Positions 1-8,290 are shown, numbered from the stretch's first letter. The stretch is 44,323 nucleotides of DNA from Methylophilaceae bacterium (GCA_028244835.1 JAOKBJ010000006.1:1-44323), one strand, 5' to 3'. A program made the numbers and translations. The notes: a model not told the origin generated them from the letters alone.

Positions 1-152
1 TCAGATAAATACTTAACAGATTCTGAATAATTTTGGATCTGGGCTAACAAAGTTCCCAGCAACTTGAGTGCGGTAAAATTATCTGGCTCTATACTTAATA
101 TTTGCTCATAAATTATTTGAGCTTCATTAAAATTACCTAGCTCATGGAGCAT
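1..152 (-). CDS. TPR repeat protein, 5' part only (cut by left edge)
   Basis: The minus-strand reading frame encodes tetratricopeptide helices that align closely with residues about 17-76 of the TPR protein at 520-2559; the shared core reads as IYEQILSIEPDNF here and IYEKILSIEPNHF there. It is therefore a neighbouring paralogue, and its C-terminal part lies outside the window. The frame is open back to 209, where a TAG stops it, but the only ATG is at 152-150, with AAGGGA just upstream. Starting there drops about 19 residues that still align with the paralogue, so either another start is used (ATT 203-201, TTG 170-168) or the gene has lost its original 5' end. Function beyond a TPR scaffold cannot be judged. 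Confidence 0.55.
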   Translation of the reverse strand, partial: MLHELGNFNEAQIIYEQILSIEPDNFTALKLLGTLLAQIQNYSESVKYLS

Positions 153-279
153 TGATCCCTTCTGAAACAAAGCAGCTATTCGAGTTAATTTTTTAATTTT
201 AATAAAGACCTAAATAGTTAAACGAAATTATCTAGCTTGGTAATACAAACTTAATATTAGTTTAACAAAAATTAAACTA

Positions 280-285
280 TATAAT
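280..285 (+). promoter_or_regulatory. Possible -10 box for the small ORF at 326
   Basis: A perfect TATAAT lies about 40 bases before the ATG at 326. The hexamer at the expected -35 distance (TTAGTT, 257-262) is poor, and the surrounding sequence is very AT-rich, so a chance match is possible. Confidence 0.35.
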
Positions 286-325
286 TAAATTTACTTGCTA
301 ATGATTTAAATACTTAGGGGATGAT

Positions 326-463
326 ATGGATTGGATATATCTTGGATTAGGAACGGCATTTGGAACAAGTCTTATTGGCTCAAGTTTTTTAACGAATATT
401 TTTTTGGCATGGGCAATATTGGAGTTAAGGAAAATAAGGCGGCAACGAGAAAATAATATTTAA
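326..463 (+). CDS. Small membrane peptide, 45 aa, unrecognised
   Basis: A 45-codon frame starts at ATG 326 with AGGGG five bases upstream (316-320), a good Shine-Dalgarno fit, and ends at TAA 461-463. The peptide starts MDWIYLGLGTAFGTSL, forms one hydrophobic helix of about 27 residues with glycine spacing (GLGTAFG), and ends in a charged tail (ELRKIRRQRENN). By the positive-inside rule the tail would face the cytoplasm. I recognise no family. It sits alone between two minus-strand TPR genes. Supporting signs are the ribosome site, a TATAAT upstream and the clean transmembrane-plus-basic-tail layout. A chance frame cannot be excluded at this length. Confidence 0.5.
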   Translation: MDWIYLGLGTAFGTSLIGSSFLTNIFLAWAILELRKIRRQRENNI

Positions 464-519
464 TATTTGTGCTTAATATTAAGATTGGCCTTATTCAACT
501 ATAGTCCTAAATGAACCCT

Positions 520-2559
520 TTAAGATTTAAATTTATTGGTAGTTGTATTTTCAATATCAGTCTTAAGATTTTCCAATGCGCTATCCCAATCGTTAATTTC
601 CTTTTGCCTATATATTTTTAATGATGGGTACCAAGGACTTTGTTGGAGGTCCAATAACCATCGCCAATCAGCAACATATGGCAATAAAAGAAAGGACTTT
701 TTCCCTAAAGCTGATGATATGTGGATAGTTGAGTTATCAACTGTAACAATAAAATCACAAGCATCAATTAAGCTTGCAAAACCATCTAAATTTAAAAAAT
801 TATCAACAGGCTGATATTGGACAAAATCAATATTTGTACTAGATTTTAAAGCATTAATATCTTGCTTAATATTGTCATACTGTAAATTAATTAAGCTAAT
901 TTTTTCTGGATCAAAAATGGTTGCCAACTTTTCTAAAGGTATTGTTCTTGCAGCCCCTGTTTCTGAATTATTACTTCTCCATGACACCCCGCAAAGTAAT
1001 TTTTTTGTGGTGAATAAATCTTGACGTATTTTTTGAGTTTGAACTTCATCTGAGATTAAAAAATTATTTTTTGTTTTTAAGAAATCACTATTAGAATTTC
1101 TGAAATATTTTCCGAGAGCTCCTATAGGTAAATGAATATCATAATCTGATTCAGGTACATCTTCATCATGAGGGTAAAATTTAATTTTAGGAAAAGATCG
1201 TTTAAAAATTGGAGTAAGTCTATTATCAATTTTCACTAAAAGATTAGGCGTAATTTCTAGCAGTTCCAACAAGAGACTTCCAAAAAAAACTTGATCGCCA
1301 ACCCCTTGCTCTTCCCATATTAAAAGTCTTCTATCTGTTTTCTGATAATCCCAAGCTGGTTTCTTTGTTTTAAGAAGTTTAGACTCAAATGAGCGGTCTA
1401 ACCAGCGCCATTCATAAAGTTGCCAACCAACACTAAAGTTACCCTTCATCAGGTTACAGTGGGCGGAGCTCCAATGAGACTCTATATGATCTGGGTTGAT
1501 TGAAATAGCCTGATTGAACGAATCAATAGCATCATCAATTTGCCCAAGCTCTCTTAAAACAATACCACGATTAGATAATGCATCCACATAATCTGGACTT
1601 ATAGTAATCGCTTGATCAAAGTTAGTTAGGGCTTCATCAAATCGCTTAAGCTTCATCATCACACCACCGCGATTGTAGAAGGCCGAGGCGAAATTTGGGT
1701 TTATAGCAATTGCTTGATCATAAGAAGCTAGAGCTTCCGCAGTCTTCTTGAGAGCTTGTAAAATATTACCTCGATTGTAGAAGGCCGAGGCGAAATTTGG
1801 GTTTATAGCAATTGCTTGATCATAAGAAGCTAGAGCTTCAGCTGGCCTCTTAAGCTCTTTTAATACAATTCCTCGATTACATGATGCCTCTGCATACCCC
1901 TCTTTGCTGAATAAAATCGCTTGATCAAAGGAAGCAAGCGCTTTATCAAATTTTTTAAGTTCGAATAAGATATTACCTCGGTAATAGTAGTTATCGGCAG
2001 AATCTGGGTTAAAGGTAATCGCTTGATCGTAAGAAATAAGGGCTTCATCAAAACGATTTAGGTCTTTTAAAGTATTAGCACGATTCTTATAAGCCATAGC
2101 TAACTTAGGGCTAAGTGCAATCGCTTGATCGTAAGAAATAAGGGCTTCATCGAAAAGATTTAAGGCTCTTAAAGTATTACCACGATTATAATAGGCATCT
2201 ATGTAGTCTGGATCAAGAGCAACCGCTTGATCAAAATTAGCGAGTGCCTCTTCTAAACGCTTAAGCTCTTTTAAAGCGATACCCAAATTATTCAAAGTGC
2301 GTGGATGTTTTGGATTAATTTTTAGTGCTTTAGAAAATAACTCAACTGCTTCTAAATAATTTTTAGTCTGCGCCAACAAAATGGCCAGTAACTGGAGTGC
2401 ATCAAAATGATTGGGCTCTATACTTAATATTTTCTCGTATATTTTTTTTGCTCTTATCAAGTCACCTTGATGATGATGAGCTGTTCCTTCTTGAACTAAA
2501 GTATCTATTTGCCCTATATTTTCTAAAACTTCTTTAGGGATATTTGGCGGATTAGACAT
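520..2559 (-). CDS. TPR protein with C-terminal glycosyltransferase-like domain
   Basis: A 679-residue protein. Residues about 17-390 are ten or more 34-residue TPR units of the type ALASYDQAIAINPNFA..YNRG. The C-terminal part, about 395-679, resembles the GT-B-like domain found after TPRs in bacterial 'TPR/glycosyltransferase family 9-like' proteins: LIWEEQGVGDQVFFGSLL (about 406-423), then CGVSWRSNN, and TVDNSTIHISSALGK near the end, a typical nucleotide-sugar or heptosyl-transferase-like region. No signal peptide is visible, so it is probably cytoplasmic. It may glycosylate a protein or surface component, but the substrate is unknown. The TPR part contains near-identical repeat DNA, so copy number may vary. 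It lies beside a second TPR gene at the left edge. Confidence 0.8.
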   Translation of the reverse strand: MSNPPNIPKEVLENIGQIDTLVQEGTAHHHQGDLIRAKKIYEKILSIEPNHFDALQLLAILLAQTKNYLEAVELFSKALKINPKHPRTLNNLGIALKELKRLEEALANFDQAVALDPDYIDAYYNRGNTLRALNLFDEALISYDQAIALSPKLAMAYKNRANTLKDLNRFDEALISYDQAITFNPDSADNYYYRGNILFELKKFDKALASFDQAILFSKEGYAEASCNRGIVLKELKRPAEALASYDQAIAINPNFASAFYNRGNILQALKKTAEALASYDQAIAINPNFASAFYNRGGVMMKLKRFDEALTNFDQAITISPDYVDALSNRGIVLRELGQIDDAIDSFNQAISINPDHIESHWSSAHCNLMKGNFSVGWQLYEWRWLDRSFESKLLKTKKPAWDYQKTDRRLLIWEEQGVGDQVFFGSLLLELLEITPNLLVKIDNRLTPIFKRSFPKIKFYPHDEDVPESDYDIHLPIGALGKYFRNSNSDFLKTKNNFLISDEVQTQKIRQDLFTTKKLLCGVSWRSNNSETGAARTIPLEKLATIFDPEKISLINLQYDNIKQDINALKSSTNIDFVQYQPVDNFLNLDGFASLIDACDFIVTVDNSTIHISSALGKKSFLLLPYVADWRWLLDLQQSPWYPSLKIYRQKEINDWDSALENLKTDIENTTTNKFKS
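1671..1839 (-). repeat. 102-base TPR-unit duplication with 67 identical bases
   Basis: Positions 1671-1737 and 1773-1839 are identical over 67 bases, offset exactly 102 bases (34 codons, one TPR unit). A second near-copy pair at the same 102-base offset covers about 2021-2049 and 2123-2151. Identity at the DNA level, including synonymous positions, points to recent unit duplication or gene conversion rather than ancient TPR similarity. Confidence 0.85.
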
Positions 2560-2594
2560 AAGTAAATTTTAGCTTAATATAAAAATCTTAGCAC

Positions 2595-3167
2595 TTATAA
2601 ATTAATTAATACTATACCAATAGCAATTAAAGTAAGCATTCCCCATCCAATTATGTTCATATATTTTTTAAGTATAAAATCAACCCTATCCCCAAATAAT
2701 CTAAACAAAAATGCTACTAAATAAAATCTCGACCCCCGGCCAATTATTGAGCCAATAACAAATGGAAGAAAAGCCATGTTTAGAACGCCTGCCGCAATAG
2801 TAAAAACTTTATAAGGGATAGGTGAAAATCCAGCTATAAGTATTGCCCAAAATCCCCAATCGTAAAACCAGTTAACTGCATTTTGATAAGCTATCATATA
2901 ACCAAATTTCTCAATAAAAGGTTCAATATATTCAAATGAAAATTTGCCAATTAGATATCCTAAAATCCCACCTAATACAGAACCTATTGTGGTTATAAAC
3001 GCAAATCTCCATACTTTAGATTGATTTGCTAAGCACATAGGTGCCAACATAACATCAGGCGGTATTGGAAAAAATGATGATTCAGCGATGCTTAATACAA
3101 ATAAGTAATAGCTTGCTTTAGCATGCCCAGCAAGATCCAAAGTTTTTTTGTAAAGTTTCTGGAACAT
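2595..3167 (-). CDS. YqaA-like VTT (SNARE-associated/DedA-type) membrane protein
   Basis: A 190-residue integral membrane protein with the VTT/DedA-like arrangement. There is an early hydrophobic segment with SSFFPIPPDVMLAPM (about 30-45), then a glycine-rich membrane stretch (TIGSVLGGILGYLIGK), then GFSPIPYKVFTIAAG with the re-entrant-loop proline and basic residue, and a final helix. Length and motifs fit the short YqaA subfamily. DedA-type proteins take part in lipid flipping and membrane homeostasis; the exact substrate of this subfamily is not established. It is followed 35 bases later by the TPR gene, both on the minus strand. The ATG start at 3167 is the natural one. Confidence 0.8.
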   Translation of the reverse strand: MFQKLYKKTLDLAGHAKASYYLFVLSIAESSFFPIPPDVMLAPMCLANQSKVWRFAFITTIGSVLGGILGYLIGKFSFEYIEPFIEKFGYMIAYQNAVNWFYDWGFWAILIAGFSPIPYKVFTIAAGVLNMAFLPFVIGSIIGRGSRFYLVAFLFRLFGDRVDFILKKYMNIIGWGMLTLIAIGIVLINL

Positions 3168-3199
3168 ATTTATATAGACAAATTAGCTAGTATCAAATT

Positions 3200-3607
3200 T
3201 TACTTATTGCCTCTTAATAAAAAATATAACCCAATTATTAAAAGAAATATTTGCTCGCTCATAAATAGCTTAGGAGTAATTAGCCAATCCCGATGCGCCA
3301 AACCTAATGCAACAGACATAATAATGACAATTAGTAATGCGCCAAACCTAGTTGTAAGCTCACCTAAGTGACTCTTTATAAAGCCACCTAAAATTAAAAA
3401 TATTCCCGCAGTAAGTTCTGATATGGCAACAAAAGAAGCTAGAGTCTCAGAAAATCCAAAATAATCAATTAATTTTTGTGGGGGTAAAGGAAATTTTCCA
3501 TACCCATGAAAGATGAATGAAATTCCCAAACTTAGCCTTAATAACCATGGCGTTATGAAGGTGGAATTATAAAAAATTTGATTAATTTTATTATTTAGGT
3601 GTTCCAT
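3200..3607 (-). CDS. DoxX family membrane protein
   Basis: A 135-residue, four-helix membrane protein. It shows the DoxX features: WLLRLSLGISFIFHGYGKF in the first helix, a short loop with a conserved Phe/Gly (YFGF), then a helix with ELTAGIFLILGG. DoxX-like proteins are small quinone or redox-associated membrane proteins of mixed function, so no reaction is assigned. The ATG at 3607 has AGAG nearby upstream. It reads in the same direction as the YqaA-like gene, 32 bases away, and divergently from tRNA-Glu. Confidence 0.8.
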   Translation of the reverse strand: MEHLNNKINQIFYNSTFITPWLLRLSLGISFIFHGYGKFPLPPQKLIDYFGFSETLASFVAISELTAGIFLILGGFIKSHLGELTTRFGALLIVIIMSVALGLAHRDWLITPKLFMSEQIFLLIIGLYFLLRGNK

Positions 3608-3695
3608 TTTATCTCTATTTAATTACTTAAAAGACTATTTATACAATACTCTTAATCTTTATCCAACTTTTTTTTAATATTCATACAATCTATAG

Positions 3696-3701
3696 TAAAA
3701 T
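3696..3701 (+). promoter_or_regulatory. Possible -10 box for tRNA-Glu
   Basis: TAAAAT lies 16 bases before the mature 5' end of tRNA-Glu, a sensible distance for a tRNA leader. No good -35 hexamer is seen at 16-18 bases upstream (TTTAAT at 3673-3678), so the call rests on position. Confidence 0.35.
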
Positions 3702-3717
3702 ATCGCTCTTCTAGTAC

Positions 3718-3793
3718 GACCCCATCGTCTAGAGGCCTAGGACACCTGGTTTTCATCCAGGCAACAGGGGTTCGACTCCCCTTGGGGTCGCCA
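3718..3793 (+). tRNA. tRNA-Glu(TTC)
   Basis: A full 76-base cloverleaf with encoded CCA. The acceptor arm GACCCCA (3718-3724) pairs with TGGGGTC (3783-3789), the discriminator is G and CCA follows at 3791-3793. The anticodon stem CCTGG/CCAGG encloses the loop TTTTCAT with anticodon TTC. The T-arm reads CAGGGGTTCGACTCCCCT. No intron or mismatch disturbs the arms. The lipid-modification operon starts 76 bases downstream. Confidence 0.97.
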
Positions 3794-3869
3794 ATTTAAA
3801 TTAAAGATGCAACTTTATCCAAGTTTATTGGCTCCATTAAAGAAATAAGATTAATGCGGATTTACAACA

Positions 3870-4901
3870 ATGATTAGTTTTTTAATAACACTTGCTGAAA
3901 AAAAACTTATTCCTGATTTTTTAATTAGGCAAGGTATTAGAATCCTCCTAAAAAAAAGAATTCAATCTCTCGTATCAAATAATTCTGAAAAAAATATACA
4001 AAATAAAATTCAATTTATTAGAGAAATGAATTTATCATCCATTGCAGAAGTCCCTGAGTTAGCTAATAAACAACATTACGAAATTCCTGCAGAATTTTAT
4101 AACTATTCTTTAGGTAAACACAAAAAATATAGCTCTTGTTACTGGAATGAGAAAACAAAAAATCTAGGTGAAGCAGAGTTATTGTCTCTTAAGCTAACAT
4201 CTGAACATGCAAAGCTAACTAATGGTCTTAATGTCTTGGAGCTTGGCTGTGGATGGGGATCATTAACATTATGGATGGCAAATAAATTTCCTAAAAGTAA
4301 AATTACTGCAGTATCTAACTCAGCTTCACAAAGATTACACATACTAGAGCAGGCTAAAAAAAGAAAATTAAGAAATATTTCTGTGATTACAGAAGATATG
4401 AATAAATTTAACCCGAAAGATAGGTATGACCGAGTTGTTTCTATTGAAATGATAGAGCATATGAGGAATCATGGAAAATTATTTCAAAAAATAGCTTCTT
4501 GGCTTAAACCAGATGGGCTTTTTTTCATGCATATTTTTGCTCACAAAAGCCAACCTTACTTATTTGAAGCTCAAGAAGCTGATGACTGGATGAGTCAATA
4601 CTTTTTCTCTGGTGGCATGATGCCTTCAGAGGATTTACCATTATTCTTCCAAAAAGATTTAAAAATTATTGATCAATGGTCCTGGTCTGGGGTGCATTAT
4701 GAAAAGACAGCAAATGCATGGCTGAAAAATATAGATTTTAATGAAAATAAAGTTATGCCAGTATTAAAAGATATTTATGGAGAAGATGATTCAAAAAAAT
4801 GGTTCCAACGGTGGCGAATTTTCTTTATGTCTTGTGCTGAATTATGGGGTTACGATAATGGTAAAGAATGGAAGGTAGTTCACTACCTGTTCAAAAAATG
4901 A
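3870..4901 (+). CDS. Cfa-like SAM-dependent methyltransferase (short form)
   Basis: A 343-residue class I SAM methyltransferase of the cyclopropane-synthase/coclaurine-methyltransferase-like group (COG2230). Visible landmarks are the entry motif HYEIPAEFYNYSLG (69-82) followed by KYSSCYW, SAM motif I VLELGCGWGS (122-131), ITAVSNS after strand 2, EDMNKF, and VVSIEMIEHM (189-198). Compared with full Cfa enzymes it lacks most of the N-terminal lipid-binding domain. The likely substrate is an unsaturated acyl chain or another lipid-derived molecule; the product cannot be told from sequence. It is the first gene of a nine-gene lipid operon, and its last codon overlaps the next start (ATGA). No clear ribosome site precedes the ATG. 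Confidence 0.8.
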   Translation: MISFLITLAEKKLIPDFLIRQGIRILLKKRIQSLVSNNSEKNIQNKIQFIREMNLSSIAEVPELANKQHYEIPAEFYNYSLGKHKKYSSCYWNEKTKNLGEAELLSLKLTSEHAKLTNGLNVLELGCGWGSLTLWMANKFPKSKITAVSNSASQRLHILEQAKKRKLRNISVITEDMNKFNPKDRYDRVVSIEMIEHMRNHGKLFQKIASWLKPDGLFFMHIFAHKSQPYLFEAQEADDWMSQYFFSGGMMPSEDLPLFFQKDLKIIDQWSWSGVHYEKTANAWLKNIDFNENKVMPVLKDIYGEDDSKKWFQRWRIFFMSCAELWGYDNGKEWKVVHYLFKK

Positions 4902-5410
4902 CTTCCAAAATAATAAATTTTATATTCTTTCAATTAGTTTGGTTTGTTTGCATCATTGGAGCTGCAACCAATAATACTTTTGCTACTGTATTCCTATCAT
5001 TACTCATCATTTTATTTCATCTTTACATAACAAAAGATAAAAAAAGCGAGTTAAAAATTTTGTTATTAGCAAGCATAATTGGTTTCTTATTTGATGGCTT
5101 TCTTTTGAAGAGTGGTTTAGTTCTATATGCCGATCATGGATGGTCTTACTCTATAACTCCCTTATGGATTATCGTGTTATGGATGGGTTTCGCAATCACC
5201 CTTAATTCTAGTCTTAGCTGGTTAAAGAAAAAATTAAATCTATCTATACTTTTGGGTGCTATAGGTGGCCCATTAGCCTATTTAGCTGGAGAAAAACTTG
5301 GAGCAATTACACTTTTAACATCGGATGCATTGCTAGTAATAGCGACTGGGTGGGCACTCATTACTCCACTATTAATTTTCGTCTCTAGCAAAAATTCAAA
5401 AAATGCTTAG
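4898..5410 (+). CDS. DUF2878-like membrane protein
   Basis: A 170-residue protein with about five hydrophobic helices. The ATG at 4898 overlaps the TGA of the upstream gene (ATGA), so this start is chosen over a longer frame from 4868, which would add ten polar residues inside the previous gene. Features include a small loop with GFLFDGFLLKSGL, the aromatic YADHGWSYSITPLWIIVLWMGFA, and a GxxGG element (LGAIGGPLAYLAGEKLGA). These fit DUF2878, a family often found beside Cfa, DUF1365 and COG2907 genes. No biochemical function is known. Placement inside the operon suggests a role in modified-lipid metabolism at the inner membrane. Confidence 0.7.
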   Translation: MTSKIINFIFFQLVWFVCIIGAATNNTFATVFLSLLIILFHLYITKDKKSELKILLLASIIGFLFDGFLLKSGLVLYADHGWSYSITPLWIIVLWMGFAITLNSSLSWLKKKLNLSILLGAIGGPLAYLAGEKLGAITLLTSDALLVIATGWALITPLLIFVSSKNSKNA

Positions 5411-6164
5411 TCTCTATATTTTAATTACTTGCAACTTATTAGCTTTTGCTTTCTTAGGATGGGTAATAAGTCTATTTACTAAAAATGTAAATCTTGTAGA
5501 TTCAATGTGGAGCTTATTTTTCGTAGTCGCCAGTATTACCTGTCTAGTTTCTTTGGATACAAACTCGACCAGACATTTAGCAATAACTACAATGGTTTTA
5601 ATATGGGCTATTAGATTAACAACGCATCTAACTCAAAGGAACTGGGGTAAACCTGAAGATTCTCGCTATCAAGTTATTAGGAATAATAACGATCCTTATT
5701 TTAAGTATAAAAGTATTTATATAATTTTTGGTTTGCAAGCTATTTGGGCGGCTATAATCTCAGCCCCACTGATTGCATCATTTATAGATTTAAGGCCCTA
5801 TTCATTTTTGGATAAAATAGGCTTATTCGTAGTATTATTTGGTATTATTTACGAAACAATTGCAGATAAGCAATTAAAAAAATTCTTATCAAAGAAGTCT
5901 AACAAAGTTATGGATCAAGGCTTATGGCAATACTCTAGGCATCCTAATTATTTTGGTGAGTTTCTTGTTTGGTGGGGTTTTTATTTAATATCAATTGGGA
6001 GTGGGTATTGGTTTACTATAATCTCACCAATACTTATGAGTATATTGCTATTAAAAGTGTCAGGAGCTGAACTACTAGAGTCCACAATAGTCAATAGGAG
6101 GCCTGGTTATAAAAAGTACATTAAAAATACATCTGCTTTTTTTCCATGGCCTTCGAAAAAATAG
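5403..6164 (+). CDS. DUF1295 / steroid 5-alpha-reductase-like membrane protein
   Basis: A 253-residue polytopic protein of the DUF1295 family, related in fold to steroid reductases and isoprenylcysteine methyltransferases. It has VNLVDSMWSLFFVV in an early helix and the hallmark near the C-terminus, QGLWQYSRHPNYFGEFLVWWG, followed by FPWPSKK at the end. Families with this fold use NAD(P)H or SAM at the membrane, so reduction of an acyl-chain double bond is a plausible role but only an inference. It overlaps the upstream gene by 8 bases, which indicates translational coupling. Confidence 0.85.
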   Translation: MLSLYILITCNLLAFAFLGWVISLFTKNVNLVDSMWSLFFVVASITCLVSLDTNSTRHLAITTMVLIWAIRLTTHLTQRNWGKPEDSRYQVIRNNNDPYFKYKSIYIIFGLQAIWAAIISAPLIASFIDLRPYSFLDKIGLFVVLFGIIYETIADKQLKKFLSKKSNKVMDQGLWQYSRHPNYFGEFLVWWGFYLISIGSGYWFTIISPILMSILLLKVSGAELLESTIVNRRPGYKKYIKNTSAFFPWPSKK

Positions 6165-6194
6165 TTATTTATAAAAAAATGGAATTAATAAGAC

Positions 6195-6815
6195 ATGAAA
6201 TATAGCTTTATTCTAACTCTACTGCTCAGCTTTTTTTCTAATAATTTAATCTCTGAAGAATGGGGTTTCGATGTAATTTTAAATGATAAAATTATTGGAA
6301 AACATTCATTTAAGCAAGTGGGTAATGAGTCCCATAGCCTTGCAAAATTTAAATTTAAATTTATGCTAATGAGTTTTTCTTACGAACATGACAGTAAGGA
6401 AACATGGGATAAAGATTGTTTAAAATCAATTGTAAGCAACACTAATGATGATGGTGATCTCTTTGACGTTAGTGGAAGTAAAAGTAATGGTAACTTGAAA
6501 GTATCTTCAAATGGCATAGAAAAAATTCTGCCAGAATGTATTATGACTTTTGCTTATTGGAATCCCAAAATATTAGATCAAAAAAAATTAATGAACTCGC
6601 AGGATGCTGAATGGCTAGATGTTGCAATTGAAGATTTTGGTGTAGAAACAAAAAATGTTCGAGGCCAAGAAATTAATGCTCATCATTATACAATTCAAGC
6701 CAATAAAGATGGAAATGAAGTATTCATAATCGATGTATGGTATGACGACAATATGAGCTTAGTAGGTTTGAAATCACCAACACCTATTGGCAATCTTGTA
6801 TATAAACTTATTTAA
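6195..6815 (+). CDS. Secreted beta-rich protein, DUF6134/DUF3108-like
   Basis: A 206-residue protein with a cleavable signal peptide (MKYSFILTLLLSFFSNNLIS, then EEWGF). The mature part is beta-rich and starts with FDVILNDKIIGKHSFK, the sort of opening seen in DUF6134/DUF3108-type periplasmic proteins, which I suggest only tentatively. It contains two cysteines (in KDCL and PECI) that could pair. The C-terminus reads SPTPIGNLVYKLI. Function is unknown; the position directly before a lipocalin lipoprotein suggests an envelope role for the pathway's lipids. It starts 30 bases after the DUF1295 gene. Confidence 0.6.
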   Translation: MKYSFILTLLLSFFSNNLISEEWGFDVILNDKIIGKHSFKQVGNESHSLAKFKFKFMLMSFSYEHDSKETWDKDCLKSIVSNTNDDGDLFDVSGSKSNGNLKVSSNGIEKILPECIMTFAYWNPKILDQKKLMNSQDAEWLDVAIEDFGVETKNVRGQEINAHHYTIQANKDGNEVFIIDVWYDDNMSLVGLKSPTPIGNLVYKLI

Positions 6816-6828
6816 TAAATGGATATAA

Positions 6829-7344
6829 ATGACTATTATTAAAACATTTTTTTTAATTTTTTTAATTTTTGGATGCACAATGAATACAAACAAAATTGAC
6901 CTAGTTAAATCAGTTGATATTGATAAATTCATGGGTGATTGGTATGTCATTGCCAATATCCCGACATTTATTGAAAAAGATGCATTCAACGCAGTAGAAT
7001 CATACAAGCTGAACAATGATGGGACAATTGCTACGACATTTACATTCAATCAAGGCTCCTTTGATGGTCCATTAAAAACTTACAGGCCAAAAGGGTTTGT
7101 GATTCCTGAGTCAAATAATGCCTTATGGGGTATGCAGTTTATTTGGCCGATCAAAGCTCAATATAAAATTGTATATTTAGATGAAGATTATCAAACAACT
7201 ATTGTCGCAAGGGATGCTCTTGATTATGTGTGGCTGATGTCAAGAAAAAAAACGATTCCAAAACAGGAGTTAGATAGTCTTATCAATATGATTTCACTGA
7301 TGGGTTATGATAAAAATAAACTTCAACTCACTAAACATCGATGA
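6829..7344 (+). CDS. blc: Lipocalin lipoprotein (Blc-like)
   Basis: A 171-residue lipoprotein. The signal sequence ends in a lipobox (IFGC, Cys16). The mature protein begins with the lipocalin signature VDIDKFMGDWYVIANIPTF (G-x-W motif), followed by NNDGTIATTFTF, the PKGFV strand, MQFIWPIKAQYKIVYLD, ARDALDYVWLMSR, and a C-terminal helix, in the order of bacterial Blc. Blc binds fatty acids or lysophospholipids at the outer membrane. In this operon it could carry or scavenge modified acyl chains. The last bases overlap the desaturase start (ATGA). Confidence 0.88.
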   Translation: MTIIKTFFLIFLIFGCTMNTNKIDLVKSVDIDKFMGDWYVIANIPTFIEKDAFNAVESYKLNNDGTIATTFTFNQGSFDGPLKTYRPKGFVIPESNNALWGMQFIWPIKAQYKIVYLDEDYQTTIVARDALDYVWLMSRKKTIPKQELDSLINMISLMGYDKNKLQLTKHR

Positions 7345-8285
7345 ATATATCAATTAAAATACTCAAGTACTTTATTGGTTGGTTTGATAACGCAATCGTT
7401 GAAAAAAGCTATTTATCGAAGTCCTTCCATAACAAACAAATTGATTGGGCAAGAGCAATCCCCTACTTCTTAATTCATATCTCTATAATCTCTGTATTTT
7501 ATGTAGGATTTAGTAGCTTTGCACTATTAGTCTGCTTTTTAATGTTTACTATTCGGATGTTCGCAATAACCGGGTTTTATCATAGATATTTTTCTCATAA
7601 AACATTCAAAACTACCAGAGTTGCTCAATTTATCTTTGCTATTATTGGTGCTTCAGCGGTTCAAAGAGGGCCAATATGGTGGGCTGCTCATCATAGAGGG
7701 CATCATATGCATTCTGATACTGAAAAAGATCAGCACTCACCTAAGGCACATAGTTTTTTATGGAGTCATACAGGTTGGTTTTTAACAAAAGCTAACTTTA
7801 TAACTCATACTAAACTTGTAAAAGAATTATCGAGGTTTCCAGAATTAAGGTTGGTGGATAGATTTGATATTCTGGTCCCTATCTTTAGCTGTATCGGGCT
7901 GTTTTATTTTGGTGAATTTATTAATAATAAATATCCAGAACTTAATACAAACGGTCTTCAACTTCTAAGTTGGGGGTTTATTGTGTCAACGATATTTCTT
8001 TACCATGCTACTTTTCTCGTAAATTCTGTTGCTCATTTATGGGGAAAAAAAAGATACGCTACTAATGATTCAAGTCGAAATAATTTTTTTGTCGCTTTGA
8101 TAACATTTGGAGAGGGCTGGCATAATAATCATCATCATTTTCCCGGATCTGCAAGGCAAGGTTTTTACTGGTGGGAAATTGACTTAACCTACTACCTACT
8201 TAAACTCTTATCTTTGTTTGGGATTATTTGGGATATTAGAACTGTTTCAAACAATATTAGAGAGACTAATAAAATTAAACTCTAA
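7341..8285 (+). CDS. Membrane fatty acyl desaturase
   Basis: A 314-residue di-iron membrane desaturase. All three histidine boxes are present: HRYFSH (81-86), HHRGHH (117-122, box HRGHH) and HNNHH (260-264) in GEGWHNNHHHFPG. Four hydrophobic stretches flank them. The order and spacing match the acyl-CoA delta-9/stearoyl desaturase family (COG1398). It needs O2 and an electron donor, and no ferredoxin or reductase gene is nearby. It would introduce a double bond into an acyl chain, possibly supplying the substrate for the two Cfa-like methyltransferases or desaturating an already methylated chain. It overlaps the lipocalin gene by 4 bases. Confidence 0.92.
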   Translation: MNISIKILKYFIGWFDNAIVEKSYLSKSFHNKQIDWARAIPYFLIHISIISVFYVGFSSFALLVCFLMFTIRMFAITGFYHRYFSHKTFKTTRVAQFIFAIIGASAVQRGPIWWAAHHRGHHMHSDTEKDQHSPKAHSFLWSHTGWFLTKANFITHTKLVKELSRFPELRLVDRFDILVPIFSCIGLFYFGEFINNKYPELNTNGLQLLSWGFIVSTIFLYHATFLVNSVAHLWGKKRYATNDSSRNNFFVALITFGEGWHNNHHHFPGSARQGFYWWEIDLTYYLLKLLSLFGIIWDIRTVSNNIRETNKIKL

Positions 8286-8290
8286 AGTAT

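Noticed and set aside
536-814. 92-residue plus-strand frame opposite the TPR gene
   Set aside because: It lies inside the clear TPR/glycosyltransferase coding region and shows no family features or ribosome site.
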